This document shows, one piece after another, positions 1 through 8,210 of a stretch of 32,767 bases of DNA. This DNA is from an uncultured Prevotella sp. (GTDB taxonomy: Bacteria > Bacteroidota > Bacteroidia > Bacteroidales > Bacteroidaceae): the NCBI GenBank assembly GCA_900770025.1, contig CAAGIW010000014.1:1-32767 (forward strand), written 5' to 3'. Made by a program: the position numbers and the translations under genes. The notes beneath the pieces are model-generated. The model was not told the origin of the DNA, did no database searches, and saw only the letters and a list, made by a program, of their open reading frames with translations. Each line of letters starts with the position of its first letter. Positions within the stretch are counted from its first letter, which is position 1.

Positions 1-2
1 TA

Positions 3-680
3 TCACCTTATAAATTACCATATTCGGTGACCGGAAATTCGTATGATTGGCACAGATTATGGATAAATACGGCTACATTGAGCAGTGCTTTTGTCGGAAC
101 TTTGCTTGTGTTGGAATGTCTGCCTGAAGATGCAACATCATGGAACAGAGCTGAGCTACAGGATGTGTCGTTGTTTAAGCGATGGCACAATCACGTTATT
201 AAAAATGGGCCTGAATCGGATCATGATAAGTTCTATTTCAATTATATCCTTCATCCTTACGCCGGAGCAGCATATTTCATGGCGGCACGGTCGTGTGGCT
301 TTAACTTCTGGAAATCCACACTCTATAGCTCTATCGTTTCGACTGTTGGCTGGGAATTTGGCATAGAGGCTTTTATGGAACGTCCGTCAATACAGGATAT
401 ATTTGTTACGCCAATCGTTGGCAGTTGTATCGGGGAGGGATTCTATCATGTCAAACGATGGTTGGTTGATAATGACTATAAGCTGTTCGGGTCATCTTTT
501 TTAGGCGGATTACTTGGATTCCTTGTAGATCCGGTAAACGAATTTTCAGGACTATTTCTTGGAAATCCGGCACGCAAGATTGCCCATGAAAAAGCATCCT
601 TGAAGTCTGGGAGAGGTTTACCAATAGTTCCATCTATCAGTTCAAGATATAAAGGCTTATCGTTAATCGGTTATTTATAA
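3..680 (+). CDS. DUF3943 domain protein, 5' end cut by window edge
   Basis: This is the C-terminal part of a DUF3943-family protein. The frame stays open to the left edge, and the first internal start candidate is only a GTG at 27, so the true start probably lies outside the window. The family signature is visible: an HPYAGAAYF block followed by AARSCGF, then a WEFGIEAF segment, a PSIQDIFVTP motif and a glycine-rich VGSCIGEGF. Members are usually predicted to sit in the envelope of Gram-negative bacteria, but their biochemical role is unknown. A second glycine-rich stretch (residues about 150-160 of the visible part) could be membrane-associated. The gene is AT-rich like the following 6 kb and unlike the DNA beyond 7.4 kb. 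I am confident about the family and cannot assign a function. Confidence 0.75.
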   Translation, partial: SPYKLPYSVTGNSYDWHRLWINTATLSSAFVGTLLVLECLPEDATSWNRAELQDVSLFKRWHNHVIKNGPESDHDKFYFNYILHPYAGAAYFMAARSCGFNFWKSTLYSSIVSTVGWEFGIEAFMERPSIQDIFVTPIVGSCIGEGFYHVKRWLVDNDYKLFGSSFLGGLLGFLVDPVNEFSGLFLGNPARKIAHEKASLKSGRGLPIVPSISSRYKGLSLIGYL

Positions 681-764
681 CATTATTGCTTCGTTAAATT
701 TAAGTTTAACTCGTTGAAAATAAATGAGCCAGTTGATGTAATTTAGTATAACAAAATAGGTTAA

Positions 765-1105
765 GTGACTGATTTTTCATCATCTTTAAGGCATCTCTCA
801 ACACTTAAAGCGATGCAAAAAACAGCACTTGACCGATATGAGGAAATCGTAATCGAAGCCATGAATGTTTGCAAGGTAAATTACGCGAAAGTTTTTAATC
901 TTCCTTCATCCTGACAATGATTTTATATATGGTTTTGCCACGACGCAGGTTTTACCACGAAAGATAAATTTCACCTAAATGGGACGCTACTCGTACAGTT
1001 GCGAGCAGCGGTTACAGCAGTTCTACGAGCGGTCTTTCGCCGAACAGAAAGTTAAATGCTAAACTTGTCAAAGAGTTCTTTGGCCTTGTGGCGGATGCCG
1101 CTTAG
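765..1105 (+). pseudogene. Decayed transposase remnant (IS4-like, tentative)
   Basis: The 474 bp between the DUF3943 gene and the reductase hold no intact gene, but three frames carry fragments that read like one broken transposase. A 49-codon GTG-started stretch (765-914) contains LSTLKAMQKTALDRYEEIV. After a frame change, PRKINFT, then a TAA where a Gln codon would fit, then MGRYSYSCEQR lies near 965-1010. In another frame, NAKLVKEFFGLVADAA ends at a TAG (1103-1105), resembling a C-terminal tail. The middle of a normal transposase is missing, so this would be a deleted and frameshifted relic. The IS4-like assignment rests on remembered similarity of the MGRYS..CEQR region and is tentative. 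Its position next to the efflux cluster fits an acquired segment. Confidence 0.45.
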
Positions 1106-1154
1106 CCGTTTATTTTATTTTTAACGAGCTATTGATATTCATGGTTGTTAATCA

Positions 1155-1795
1155 TTAGTTGCTGATAGTCAGAACCTGTTTTATAAAATGACTGTCTTTC
1201 AATTGGTTGACAATAAAACGAGCAAGATCTGTGGCACGGATAGTGAAATGAATGCCTTTGCCGTCAACTGTTGCTATGATTTTATCTTTAGCTTCTCCGG
1301 ACTGGACGGTTGTAGCACGAACTATAGTCCAATCAAGGTCGCTACTTGTTACATCAACCTCTATACGGTTCTTGTCTGCTATGATTGGAACGAACCAGCT
1401 TTGAAAAACTGGTAATATGAATTTACGATATATCCAAGGCAGGTAGTTCCAGCTATCTCCGGCACCGATAGCACTCATGACGATAAAACGCTTTACTTGC
1501 GCTTTGTCCATTTGTTCCATAATTATTTTGTTTGCACTTGAAACAAAGGTGGTTGGCTTGCCATTACCCTTTCCTCCTATACCAAGAGTATTTATCACAG
1601 CATCTTGTCCTTTGATAACTTTAAGGACGGCATCTTGATCTAATACACTACCTGTTACAACATGCAGGTTTTTATCTTGAAACTTAACGTGTGAGGCATC
1701 TCGTGTAAACACTGTTACATCATAACCACAACTCAATGCTTCTTTTGTTACAGTACTTCCGACTATACCGTAGCACCAAAAATTACGATTTTCAT
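1155..1795 (-). pseudogene. NAD(P)-binding atypical SDR (NmrA/YwnB-like), frameshifted in the Rossmann motif
   Basis: The product resembles single-domain NAD(P)H-binding reductases of the atypical SDR type. From the ATG at 1795 the minus strand reads MKIVIFGAT and then hits a TAG. Adding one G to the GG run at 1768-1769 restores GATGIVGSTVTKEALSCGYDV, the expected GATGxxG nucleotide-binding loop, and joins the 193-residue downstream frame. That frame has typical later blocks: VTGSVLDQDAV, GQDAVINTLG, RFIVMSAIGAG and LDWTIVRA. The start overlaps the araC stop by four bases (ATGA), so the two genes were one operon. Either the gene is inactivated by a one-base deletion or this is a sequence error in a short G run. 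Without the shift the first usable start (1736) would lack the cofactor loop. Confidence 0.75.
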
Positions 1796-2628
1796 TGTTG
1801 TATAATTTTTATATTTTTTAAATGTTTATAATCAGACGGGGAGCAACCCTGACGCTGTCTGAAATAGCGGCCAAAAGTTGATTGATCCGGGAAATTCAAT
1901 ACTTCTGCGACCTCTTTGATGCTCATGTCGCCACATTCAAGATACTGTCGGGCAAGTGTCATAGTGACGTTCTCAATCCATTCCATTGCACTTTTGCCAC
2001 TGCTTTCTTTGATTATTGTTGAGAAATAATAGGGCGACAGATGCTCTTTCCCGGCGTAATACTGTACGGTGCGTTCATGTCGGCATTTATCGAAAAGCTC
2101 GATTAAAAAGCGATTGAGAATTCTGTCTGCGCGAGTTTCCGGCATAGCTTTTATGGGCGAGTTGCTGAAATAGACTTCGAGAATTTTCATACCCAAAGCG
2201 TATTTCAAGTGAGAGATATATCCGGCATGAATTTCATTATTAGTGCCACCATCGCTATATGTCTCTTCTTTACGGATAAAACCTGTTAGTTTTTCAATAG
2301 CAGTTGCTTGAATATCAGAAACCGTTACGCACGGCTGGTTTCGTATCTGAAGACGCCGTCGCACATTTATAGAACTTATTGCCGGATAATAAGTCGCCAC
2401 ATCATCTTCTTCAAGCAATCCCTGAAGATCGGAACTCCGTTCAAGAATTTGAAAGAGGGTATTTGGCGTATATATAACAAGGTTGTCCGGGAGTATCTGA
2501 TAAACTTTTGTCCCGAGCATTATTCTTGCCGTCCCTTGCCGACACAAGAAGAAACCATATTTATGAGCTGAGACCGTATAAAGATTGGCTTCGAGCTCGT
2601 CAATCGTGTATTGCCTCTTTTTTATCAT
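1792..2628 (-). CDS. AraC-family transcriptional regulator
   Basis: This is a 278-residue one-component regulator. The N-terminal half (about 1-165) looks like an AraC-type cupin sensor domain, with FFLCRQGTARIMLG and PDNLVIYTP in the strand pattern of that fold. The C-terminal 100 residues carry the double helix-turn-helix: HLSPYYFSTIIKESSGKSAMEWI is the first unit, and SIKEVAEVLNFPDQSTFGRYFR plus GCSPSDYK is the second, ending in the family's usual signature. It is divergent from the efflux operon at 2811 and overlaps the reductase frame by four bases. This arrangement suggests local control of the pump, with the ligand unknown. Two direct repeats at 2729-2762 are candidate binding sites. 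The family call is firm; the target is inferred from position. Confidence 0.9.
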   Translation of the reverse strand: MIKKRQYTIDELEANLYTVSAHKYGFFLCRQGTARIMLGTKVYQILPDNLVIYTPNTLFQILERSSDLQGLLEEDDVATYYPAISSINVRRRLQIRNQPCVTVSDIQATAIEKLTGFIRKEETYSDGGTNNEIHAGYISHLKYALGMKILEVYFSNSPIKAMPETRADRILNRFLIELFDKCRHERTVQYYAGKEHLSPYYFSTIIKESSGKSAMEWIENVTMTLARQYLECGDMSIKEVAEVLNFPDQSTFGRYFRQRQGCSPSDYKHLKNIKIIQQ

Positions 2629-2647
2629 TTGCTATTTTGCGAATTGC

Positions 2648-2670
2648 CTAATTTGATTTTGCGAAATTAG
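2648..2670. promoter_or_regulatory. Inverted repeat in the araC leader
   Basis: CTAATTT and AAATTAG form a perfect 7-bp inverted repeat with a 9-bp spacer, about 20 bp upstream of the araC start. It could be a leader hairpin or an autoregulatory operator. Both are inference; only the symmetry is seen. Confidence 0.35.
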
Positions 2671-2728
2671 TCAAAATTCTGCAATATATAGAAGAACAGT
2701 CAACGAAAATATTTGGTATTTGGGAAAT

Positions 2729-2762
2729 TGCACAATCAACCCGTAATCCTGCACAATGACCC
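2729..2762 (+). promoter_or_regulatory. Candidate AraC operator: two direct repeats 21 bp apart
   Basis: TGCACAATCAACCC (2729-2742) and TGCACAATGACCC (2750-2762) are direct repeats whose starts are 21 bp apart, two helical turns, as expected for the two half-sites of an AraC-type regulator on one DNA face. The nearer copy ends 15 bp before the -7 box of the efflux operon and so covers the -33 region, the usual place for an activator that touches RNA polymerase. Binding itself is inferred. Confidence 0.55.
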
Positions 2763-2777
2763 TCGAATTTTAATCTG

Positions 2778-2785
2778 TAATTTTG
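2778..2785 (+). promoter_or_regulatory. -7 box of the efflux operon promoter
   Basis: TAATTTTG matches the Bacteroidetes -7 consensus TAnnTTTG and lies 25 bp before the TolC-like start. No clear TTTG box is found about 20 bp upstream, where the candidate AraC site lies instead. This fits a promoter that needs an activator. Confidence 0.6.
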
Positions 2786-2810
2786 CAGCATGAATAAGAA
2801 ATAAACAACA

Positions 2811-4154
2811 ATGAAAATGAAATACCTTATTACACTGGTCATTTTTAGTCTGACTGCCATCGTTGCAGAAGCACGTACTATGACATTGCGCGAGTGTATA
2901 GAAGAAGGAGTAAATAGGAATCTATCGCTGACCAATGCGCGTATAGGCATGGATAAGGGCAGGATGACTGTGACACAAAACCGTTCACGGCTACTGCCCG
3001 TAATCAATGGCACATTCCAGATAAATGATTACCTCGTTCGTCCGGCAAACGTTACTTCGGGGACATTACTGGGCAATGATTTTCCTGATGATCCCACGTG
3101 GCAGGCGATACGCAGCATGCAGTATCAGGCTACTGCCGGTGTCCAGTTAGGTGTGCCGTTGTTTGACAAGACTATTCTCGCCTCGGTTGATGTGGCCAAA
3201 ACCATGGAGCGCATCAGCTCTCTGAACTATGAAAAGGCCGTTGAAGATTTGACAGTACAGATTGCAAAGGTTTATTACCTTGCCCAGTCTTCACGGGCAC
3301 AACTGGAGTTGACCCATGAAATCATTGTACGTATGGACTCGCTTTGTTCGATAACCGAAGCGTTATATGAACAAGGTGTAGTATTGGAGGTTGACCTAAA
3401 CCGCGTGCGAATCAACCGACAGAATCTTCAGGCGCAACAGAATCTGTATGAAACTCTTCACACGCAACAACTCAATATGCTTCGCTATCTTCTTGACTAC
3501 TCGCTTGAAACTGAAATTGAGGTCGTAAAAATAAGCGATGGCATTGATACTGAAACTTCCGGAGGAATAAACGAATCTTTGCCGGAATTAAAGATAGCGG
3601 AACAACAGATAACACTTGCTCAAAAACGAATTTCAACCGTAAATGCCGGCTATCTTCCATCGGTATCATTTATCGGCTATGCCGGCGGTTTAGGGTATCA
3701 GGAAAAATTCGGTCACTGGTTTCACACTCATGAAGCCTCACAGAATTGGTTCGGCAATGTATTTATAGGGCTTAAAGTCAATATCCCGATATTTGATGCC
3801 AATGCCAAGAAACATCAGAAAAGCCAGTTCCGCTATGATGCCATGATAGCCAATAATAACCGTGATCTGTTACGCAAGCAACTTGATGAAAGCTACGCCA
3901 ATGCAACGGAACAATTACACCATAATATACAGGTTTATGTCACACAGTCACAAAGTGCCCGTCAAGCAGAAGATGTCTATAATATTACGGCAGAACAGTA
4001 CCGTGAAGGCGTTTCTTCCATGACCGCGCTGCTTCAAGACGAAATGCAGCTGCGTACGGCCCAGTCAGCCTGCATACAGGCACAGACACAATGCAGGCTT
4101 GCCCGTCTTGACCTGCTTAAATTAACAGGAAGTCTTTCTAAATTATCAGAATAA
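2811..4154 (+). CDS. TolC-family outer membrane efflux protein
   Basis: This is a 447-residue outer membrane channel for a tripartite exporter. Residues 1-21 form a signal peptide (KMKYLITLVIFSLTAIVAEA). The TolC/OEP pattern of two repeated halves is visible: each has an LxEAL-like helix start (MTLRECIEEGVNRNLSL at about 24), a polar coiled-coil stretch, and a beta segment such as GVQLGVPLFDK and its counterpart GLKVNIPIFDANAKK at about 325. The length is normal for the family. It is the first gene of a tight three-gene operon: the adaptor starts one base after its stop, so the genes are translationally close. The pump type (EmrAB-like) is deduced from the neighbours. The substrate is not visible in the sequence and may be a toxic amphipathic compound. 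Confidence 0.92.
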   Translation: MKMKYLITLVIFSLTAIVAEARTMTLRECIEEGVNRNLSLTNARIGMDKGRMTVTQNRSRLLPVINGTFQINDYLVRPANVTSGTLLGNDFPDDPTWQAIRSMQYQATAGVQLGVPLFDKTILASVDVAKTMERISSLNYEKAVEDLTVQIAKVYYLAQSSRAQLELTHEIIVRMDSLCSITEALYEQGVVLEVDLNRVRINRQNLQAQQNLYETLHTQQLNMLRYLLDYSLETEIEVVKISDGIDTETSGGINESLPELKIAEQQITLAQKRISTVNAGYLPSVSFIGYAGGLGYQEKFGHWFHTHEASQNWFGNVFIGLKVNIPIFDANAKKHQKSQFRYDAMIANNNRDLLRKQLDESYANATEQLHHNIQVYVTQSQSARQAEDVYNITAEQYREGVSSMTALLQDEMQLRTAQSACIQAQTQCRLARLDLLKLTGSLSKLSE

Positions 4155-4155
4155 T

Positions 4156-5184
4156 ATGAAAACAACAGTTATAGGAAAAGCGGTAGCCGCAATCGTGATA
4201 CTTGCCGGTATTGGTACCATTATTTATGCTTTTACAGACAAAAGCTATGAAACAACCGATGATGCACAGATTGAGCAATACATTTCGCCTGTTAACGTGA
4301 AAGTTCCCGGCTATATTCGGGAAATCCGTTTCACGGAACATCAACCGGTTCATAAAGGTGATACGTTGATGATTATAGATGATCGCGAGTATGCCATAGC
4401 CCTTCGTCAAGCCGAGGCTGCGCTAATGGATGCGCAAAGCGGACGCAAAGTTGTCGGTACAAGCCTGAATACGGCTTCATCAGGCGCAAGTGTCTATGAG
4501 TTCTCCTTCGAGGAGGCAGAACTGCGCGTTGCGCAACTTCAGCGTGACTATAACCGCTATTCGCATCTTCTTGAACGCAAGGCCGCCACTCTCCAGCAGG
4601 TGGAACGCAGCCGGACAGAACTTGATATGGCAATACAGCATGTGTCCGCATTGAAGCGTCAGCGCGATGCAGCACGTTCGACAGTCAGCGAGGTAAGCCA
4701 GCGGCAAGAAAACGCCAATGCCGCAATAATGCGTGCTCAGGTAGCCGTCGATATGGCAAGGCTGAATCTTTCATATACTGTCATAACGGCTCCTTCCGAC
4801 GGATTCCTTGGCCGCCGTAATATAGAGGAAGGACAACTTGTGAATCCCGGACAGACAATCACCACCCTCATCCCTGACAGCCGGAAATGGATTGTTGCCA
4901 ATTTCAAGGAAAAACAGATGGCACGTATTCATACCGATATGGAAGTGGAGATAAAAATCGATGCGATACCGAATAAAATATACCACGGCAAGGTGTCGGC
5001 TATCAGTTCGGCTACAGGCTCGAAATACTCGATGGTGCCCACAGACAACTCTGCCGGTAATTTCGTGAAAATACAGCAACGCGTACCTGTCCGCATAGAT
5101 TTCACTGATGAAATAACCGTTGAAGAAAACCGCCGGATGGCAACCGGAATGATGTGTGAAATCAAGGTCTGTACAAAAGATTGA
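4156..5184 (+). CDS. HlyD/EmrA-family membrane fusion protein
   Basis: This 342-residue periplasmic adaptor links the inner-membrane pump to the TolC channel. One N-terminal membrane anchor (about 7-27, AVAAIVILAGIGTIIYAF) is followed by TTDDAQIEQYISPVNVKVPG, the EmrA/HlyD entry motif. A biotinyl-lipoyl half (VHKGDTLMIIDDREY), a long alpha-helical hairpin (about 80-200) and the second lipoyl half (TVITAPSDGFLGRRNIEEG) come next. The beta-barrel domain includes WIVANFKEKQMARI. The gene starts one base after the TolC gene, and its stop is followed within 6 bp by the MFS start. All parts of the family are present, so it looks functional. A Pfam scan should give HlyD_D23 or Biotin_lipoyl_2 domains. 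Confidence 0.93.
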   Translation: MKTTVIGKAVAAIVILAGIGTIIYAFTDKSYETTDDAQIEQYISPVNVKVPGYIREIRFTEHQPVHKGDTLMIIDDREYAIALRQAEAALMDAQSGRKVVGTSLNTASSGASVYEFSFEEAELRVAQLQRDYNRYSHLLERKAATLQQVERSRTELDMAIQHVSALKRQRDAARSTVSEVSQRQENANAAIMRAQVAVDMARLNLSYTVITAPSDGFLGRRNIEEGQLVNPGQTITTLIPDSRKWIVANFKEKQMARIHTDMEVEIKIDAIPNKIYHGKVSAISSATGSKYSMVPTDNSAGNFVKIQQRVPVRIDFTDEITVEENRRMATGMMCEIKVCTKD

Positions 5185-5189
5185 CGACT

Positions 5190-6824
5190 ATGGCTGAAAA
5201 GCGCGACAACAAACCTTTTTACCGTTGGGTACCACGCCCGGCGGGAATTATCGTCCTGTTGCTGATGTTCATTCCTCCCACATTTTCGGGAGGCGCATAC
5301 CTCAGTAACATCGGTGAAATGACAGGCGGATTGGGCGTATGGAACGAAGATATACAGCTTGCTGCTTTTTTCACAAGCATCGGGATGTGTCTGTTCGTGC
5401 CGTTCTTGGTGCCGTTCTTACAGGCACGGCGTATCAGACAGACTTATTTGTGGTGTTTTGGGACTTTGGCAGTGCTTAACATAGTATGTGCGGAAACGAC
5501 ATCGCTTCCGGTTCTCTGTGGCACTTGTCTTGTAATTGGTTTTGTCCGCATTATAGTCATGCTGAACTGCACTTTCACCATCGCGCCTTATCTTACCGGT
5601 GTCAACACGCTCAATATGTTCACCATGACGGAGACACCATCCCCCGAAGTGCAGTATCGCATGGAACGGATGCGCACATTCCTGATGCCGGTACTTTATT
5701 TTTATATCCTTCTTATTGCGCAAGGAAGCAATGTCGTGACTTCATGGTTTGCCTATAACTACCATTGGCAGGCATCATACTATGCCACTGATGCGATGTT
5801 GCTGATGGCTATGCTTCTGGTCGTATTGCTGATGCCGAATGAGAACAGACCATATTCCTATAAAATAGAATGGATAAAAGTTCCCGACTTACTTTTGATG
5901 ACAGTCGCATTGTGCTGTATGGCATACGTGCTGATTTACGGAAAAACACTTGACTGGTTTGATTCGCTGAGCATCACCGTTTGTTTTGGGGTAATGCTTA
6001 TTACTCTGGGCTTGTTTCTATGGAGATCGATAAAAATGGGAGATAGACATTATCTGCCCTTACGTTCGTTTGGCTATAGAAATATGCTTATGGCACTGGC
6101 GATATTTGTTATAAGTATAATCTTTAATTCTGCCAACAGCTTTGTAGGCAGCTTTACCAAACTGACTACATCGGCAGACAATTACCATGCCGCATCGTTG
6201 AGTGCATGGGCTATACTTGGATGTTTTATTGGCCTTGTTATCGCTTTGCTATTGGTTGTGCGTCGTGTTAGGTTCCGTACTACGTTCTGCCTGGCATTTC
6301 TTCTGATGGCATCTGCCAATGCCTATATGTATTTTCAATATCAGACAGAAGGAGTCTGGAGCAATATGGCGATTCCTATGGTTCTCAATTTTGCGGGATT
6401 GCTTATGCTCTATTCTTTGACTGCCGCATTTAGCATGAAAGTTCTCCCTGCGAAATATCTTGTCGCAGCCGTCTTTATTATGATTTGGTCGCGCAATTCC
6501 GTGGCTCCCATTATCGGCTCCTCAATCTATTCTAACTGGCTAAACCAAAAGCAACAAGATTACGTAGAGCGTTTGTCGCAGGATGTCAATGCCGAAAACG
6601 TTTATGCATCGGCGAGCTATGACGGGACCCGGATTGTCGGGCAATTGTCCGGGAAAGGAACCTACGAAGCGTCACAACTTGCCTCTACTGCTATTAAAGG
6701 CCGTGTTGCCAAACAGTCTGCCATCCTTGCGATGAAAGATATTACAGGTACGACAACCGTTCTCCTTCTTATTTCAGCAGGCATAGTCCTTTTTCTCCCT
6801 TACCGTAAAGGAGAAACAACGTGA
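5190..6824 (+). CDS. MFS drug-efflux permease (EmrB-like, DHA2 type)
   Basis: This is a 544-residue integral membrane protein with about 14 predicted hydrophobic segments, the length and layout of the DHA2 drug:H+ antiporters. A long soluble loop (about residues 445-515, rich in charged residues, from NWLNQKQQDY to VAKQSAILAM) precedes the last membrane helix, as in EmrB-type proteins. The classical GxLaDrxGrkxxl loop is poorly preserved after segment 2 (here PFLQARRIRQTYL), so the protein belongs to the divergent Bacteroidetes branch. The ATG at 5190 is chosen over a TTG at 5181 that overlaps the adaptor's stop. With the TolC-like and HlyD-like proteins it forms a complete envelope-spanning exporter using the proton gradient. 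The substrate is unknown. Confidence 0.88.
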   Translation: MAEKRDNKPFYRWVPRPAGIIVLLLMFIPPTFSGGAYLSNIGEMTGGLGVWNEDIQLAAFFTSIGMCLFVPFLVPFLQARRIRQTYLWCFGTLAVLNIVCAETTSLPVLCGTCLVIGFVRIIVMLNCTFTIAPYLTGVNTLNMFTMTETPSPEVQYRMERMRTFLMPVLYFYILLIAQGSNVVTSWFAYNYHWQASYYATDAMLLMAMLLVVLLMPNENRPYSYKIEWIKVPDLLLMTVALCCMAYVLIYGKTLDWFDSLSITVCFGVMLITLGLFLWRSIKMGDRHYLPLRSFGYRNMLMALAIFVISIIFNSANSFVGSFTKLTTSADNYHAASLSAWAILGCFIGLVIALLLVVRRVRFRTTFCLAFLLMASANAYMYFQYQTEGVWSNMAIPMVLNFAGLLMLYSLTAAFSMKVLPAKYLVAAVFIMIWSRNSVAPIIGSSIYSNWLNQKQQDYVERLSQDVNAENVYASASYDGTRIVGQLSGKGTYEASQLASTAIKGRVAKQSAILAMKDITGTTTVLLLISAGIVLFLPYRKGETT

Positions 6825-7272
6825 TTCCACTGATTTTCTTTAAGGGCTTAAATATGAATCTAAGCAGAATCGTCAAAAAACGGTTATTATCTAATGGAAT
6901 AAGTCTATTTGGGATGTTAACATTGACCTGTATTCTCATGCCAAATTGGTGCTATCATTGTTTGTATGGTTCAAAATATTGCAAACGCACATTTTTAGAA
7001 GGAATCTATTTATAAAAAATTAATCCTGGCTCATGAGGAAGTTATTGCCAAGAATCAATTATCATAAATGGATAGGTTTTGGGTATCTAATAATAACGTG
7101 GGTTCGACGAATACACGTTATTTATATGCTCATGTTTATTGTAATAGATAAACAGACAGATATCCACGTAAAAGTGGACTTGCCAATCATTTGGATTATT
7201 CTTAAGGCTCGACTGTCTATTGTAATCAGGTTATTCAGTACGTTCTTATTCCTTTATCTACTTGTTCCGTTC
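6825..7272. other. AT-rich stretch with no convincing gene
   Basis: The interval between the efflux operon and the inverted repeat is AT-rich. Frames of about 53 codons (from the ATG at 6853) and 123 codons (from 7033) are open, but they have erratic composition, no recognised motif and no clear ribosome site. The longer one runs straight through the inverted repeat at 7273-7341. I regard both as chance frames. No clear rho-independent terminator was found right after 6824. Confidence 0.5.
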
Positions 7273-7341
7273 ATCGACCGCACGCTGTCAGTCAATCGAC
7301 CGACGGAGGTCGGTCAAGTGACCGAACGCCGTGCGGTCGAT
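7273..7341. repeat. 69-bp complex inverted repeat at a composition boundary
   Basis: ATCGACCGCACG (7273-7284) is matched perfectly by CGTGCGGTCGAT (7330-7341). Between them lies a second perfect hairpin, GACCGAC-GGAG-GTCGGTC (7298-7315), and further partial pairing joins the two halves, so nearly the whole stretch can fold in single-stranded DNA or RNA. It is much more GC-rich than the flanking sequence and has no T-run, so it is not a standard terminator. It sits where the AT-rich segment changes to core-like DNA. It could be an RNA structure, a recombination or insertion end, or a REP-like element. Confidence 0.65.
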
Positions 7342-7393
7342 TTCTGGTCCTATGCAAAGATACAACAAGAAAGACCTTTTTCCAAATATTATG

Positions 7394-7422
7394 TTGGTTT
7401 TTGAGGTTTTTTCCTATCTTTG
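7394..7422 (+). promoter_or_regulatory. Promoter of mtnN-luxS
   Basis: TATCTTTG at 7415-7422 is a full match to the Bacteroidetes -7 box, with TTGG at 7394-7397 as a weak -33 candidate at 17 bp spacing. Its mirror copy CAAAGATA at 7355-7362 points left, making an 11-bp inverted repeat (ATGCAAAGATA...TATCTTTGCAT). Confidence 0.6.
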
Positions 7423-7478
7423 CATTCTGTTAGTTGCCATCTTCTTGGCACAACTGAACAATCAATCTCTTCACACTC

Positions 7479-8210
7479 ATGACAATAGGAATCATCATTG
7501 CCATGGACAAGGAGTTCCGTGGTATTGCAGGCTTGCTGAAAGGAGCCGAAGAACAAACGTATTGTGGCAGGCAATTTGTCACCGGAAGGTTGGGCGAAAA
7601 CACCTTGGTGCTGCACCAATGCGGCATAGGCAAGGTGAATGCGGCCATAGGAGTGACCACCATGATAGCCCGCTACCAGCCTGATGTGGTGATAAGCACG
7701 GGCTGCGCCGGCGGAGCCGACTGCCGAATGAAGGTGCAGGATGTGGTGGTGAGCACCCAACTGACCTATCACGACGTGTATTGCGGCGAGGCATTGGGCC
7801 ACACCGTGTATGGACAGGTGCAGGGTATGCCGGCCAGATATGCCACTCCGCACTATTTGGTGGAGCAGGCCCTGCAGATGAATGGCAGTGCAGCCTGCGG
7901 CGGAGCAACGATACATGCCGGCGCCATCGTTACGGGCGACTGGTTTGTAGATACCAAAGACAAGATGAGAGACATTCTGCGCCTCTTCCCCGATGCCGCA
8001 GCCGTGGATATGGAATCGGCGGCCATTGCCCACACCTGCCATGTGTTTGGCGTGCCTTTCGTGTCGTTCAGGGTCATCAGCGACATCCCCCTGCTCGACA
8101 CCAATGCCTCGCAGTATCACGACTTCTGGCAGCATGTGGCCGACGAGTCCTTTGCCCTCACCCGGCAATACATCGAGCATCTGCAACTGCCGGCCTGCTC
8201 GGACAAGTGA
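7479..8210 (+). CDS. mtnN: 5'-methylthioadenosine/S-adenosylhomocysteine nucleosidase
   Basis: This enzyme cleaves S-adenosylhomocysteine to S-ribosylhomocysteine and adenine, and methylthioadenosine to methylthioribose and adenine, in the cytoplasm. The 243-residue protein shows the PNP/UDP phosphorylase-type nucleosidase fold. GIIIAMDKE near the N-terminus has the conserved Glu12, GIGKVNAA follows at about 49, GCAGGAD at about 75, and VDMESAAIA has the purine/ribose-binding Met-Glu (E179). SFRVISDI carries the catalytic Asp202. The start at 7479 gives the family's normal beginning. luxS lies 58 bp downstream on the same strand and uses the product of this enzyme, so the pair forms a methyl-cycle operon. 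It is the first core-like gene after the AT-rich left segment. The product assignment is firm. Confidence 0.95.
   Translation: MTIGIIIAMDKEFRGIAGLLKGAEEQTYCGRQFVTGRLGENTLVLHQCGIGKVNAAIGVTTMIARYQPDVVISTGCAGGADCRMKVQDVVVSTQLTYHDVYCGEALGHTVYGQVQGMPARYATPHYLVEQALQMNGSAACGGATIHAGAIVTGDWFVDTKDKMRDILRLFPDAAAVDMESAAIAHTCHVFGVPFVSFRVISDIPLLDTNASQYHDFWQHVADESFALTRQYIEHLQLPACSDK

Noticed and set aside
6821..7015. A 64-codon GTG-started frame after the MFS gene
   Set aside because: Weak start overlapping the stop, Cys/Leu-rich without clear membrane helix, no homology that I recognise.
7033..7404. A 123-codon plus-strand frame before mtnN
   Set aside because: It runs through a 69-bp inverted repeat and the leftward promoter-like box, and has no motif or ribosome site.
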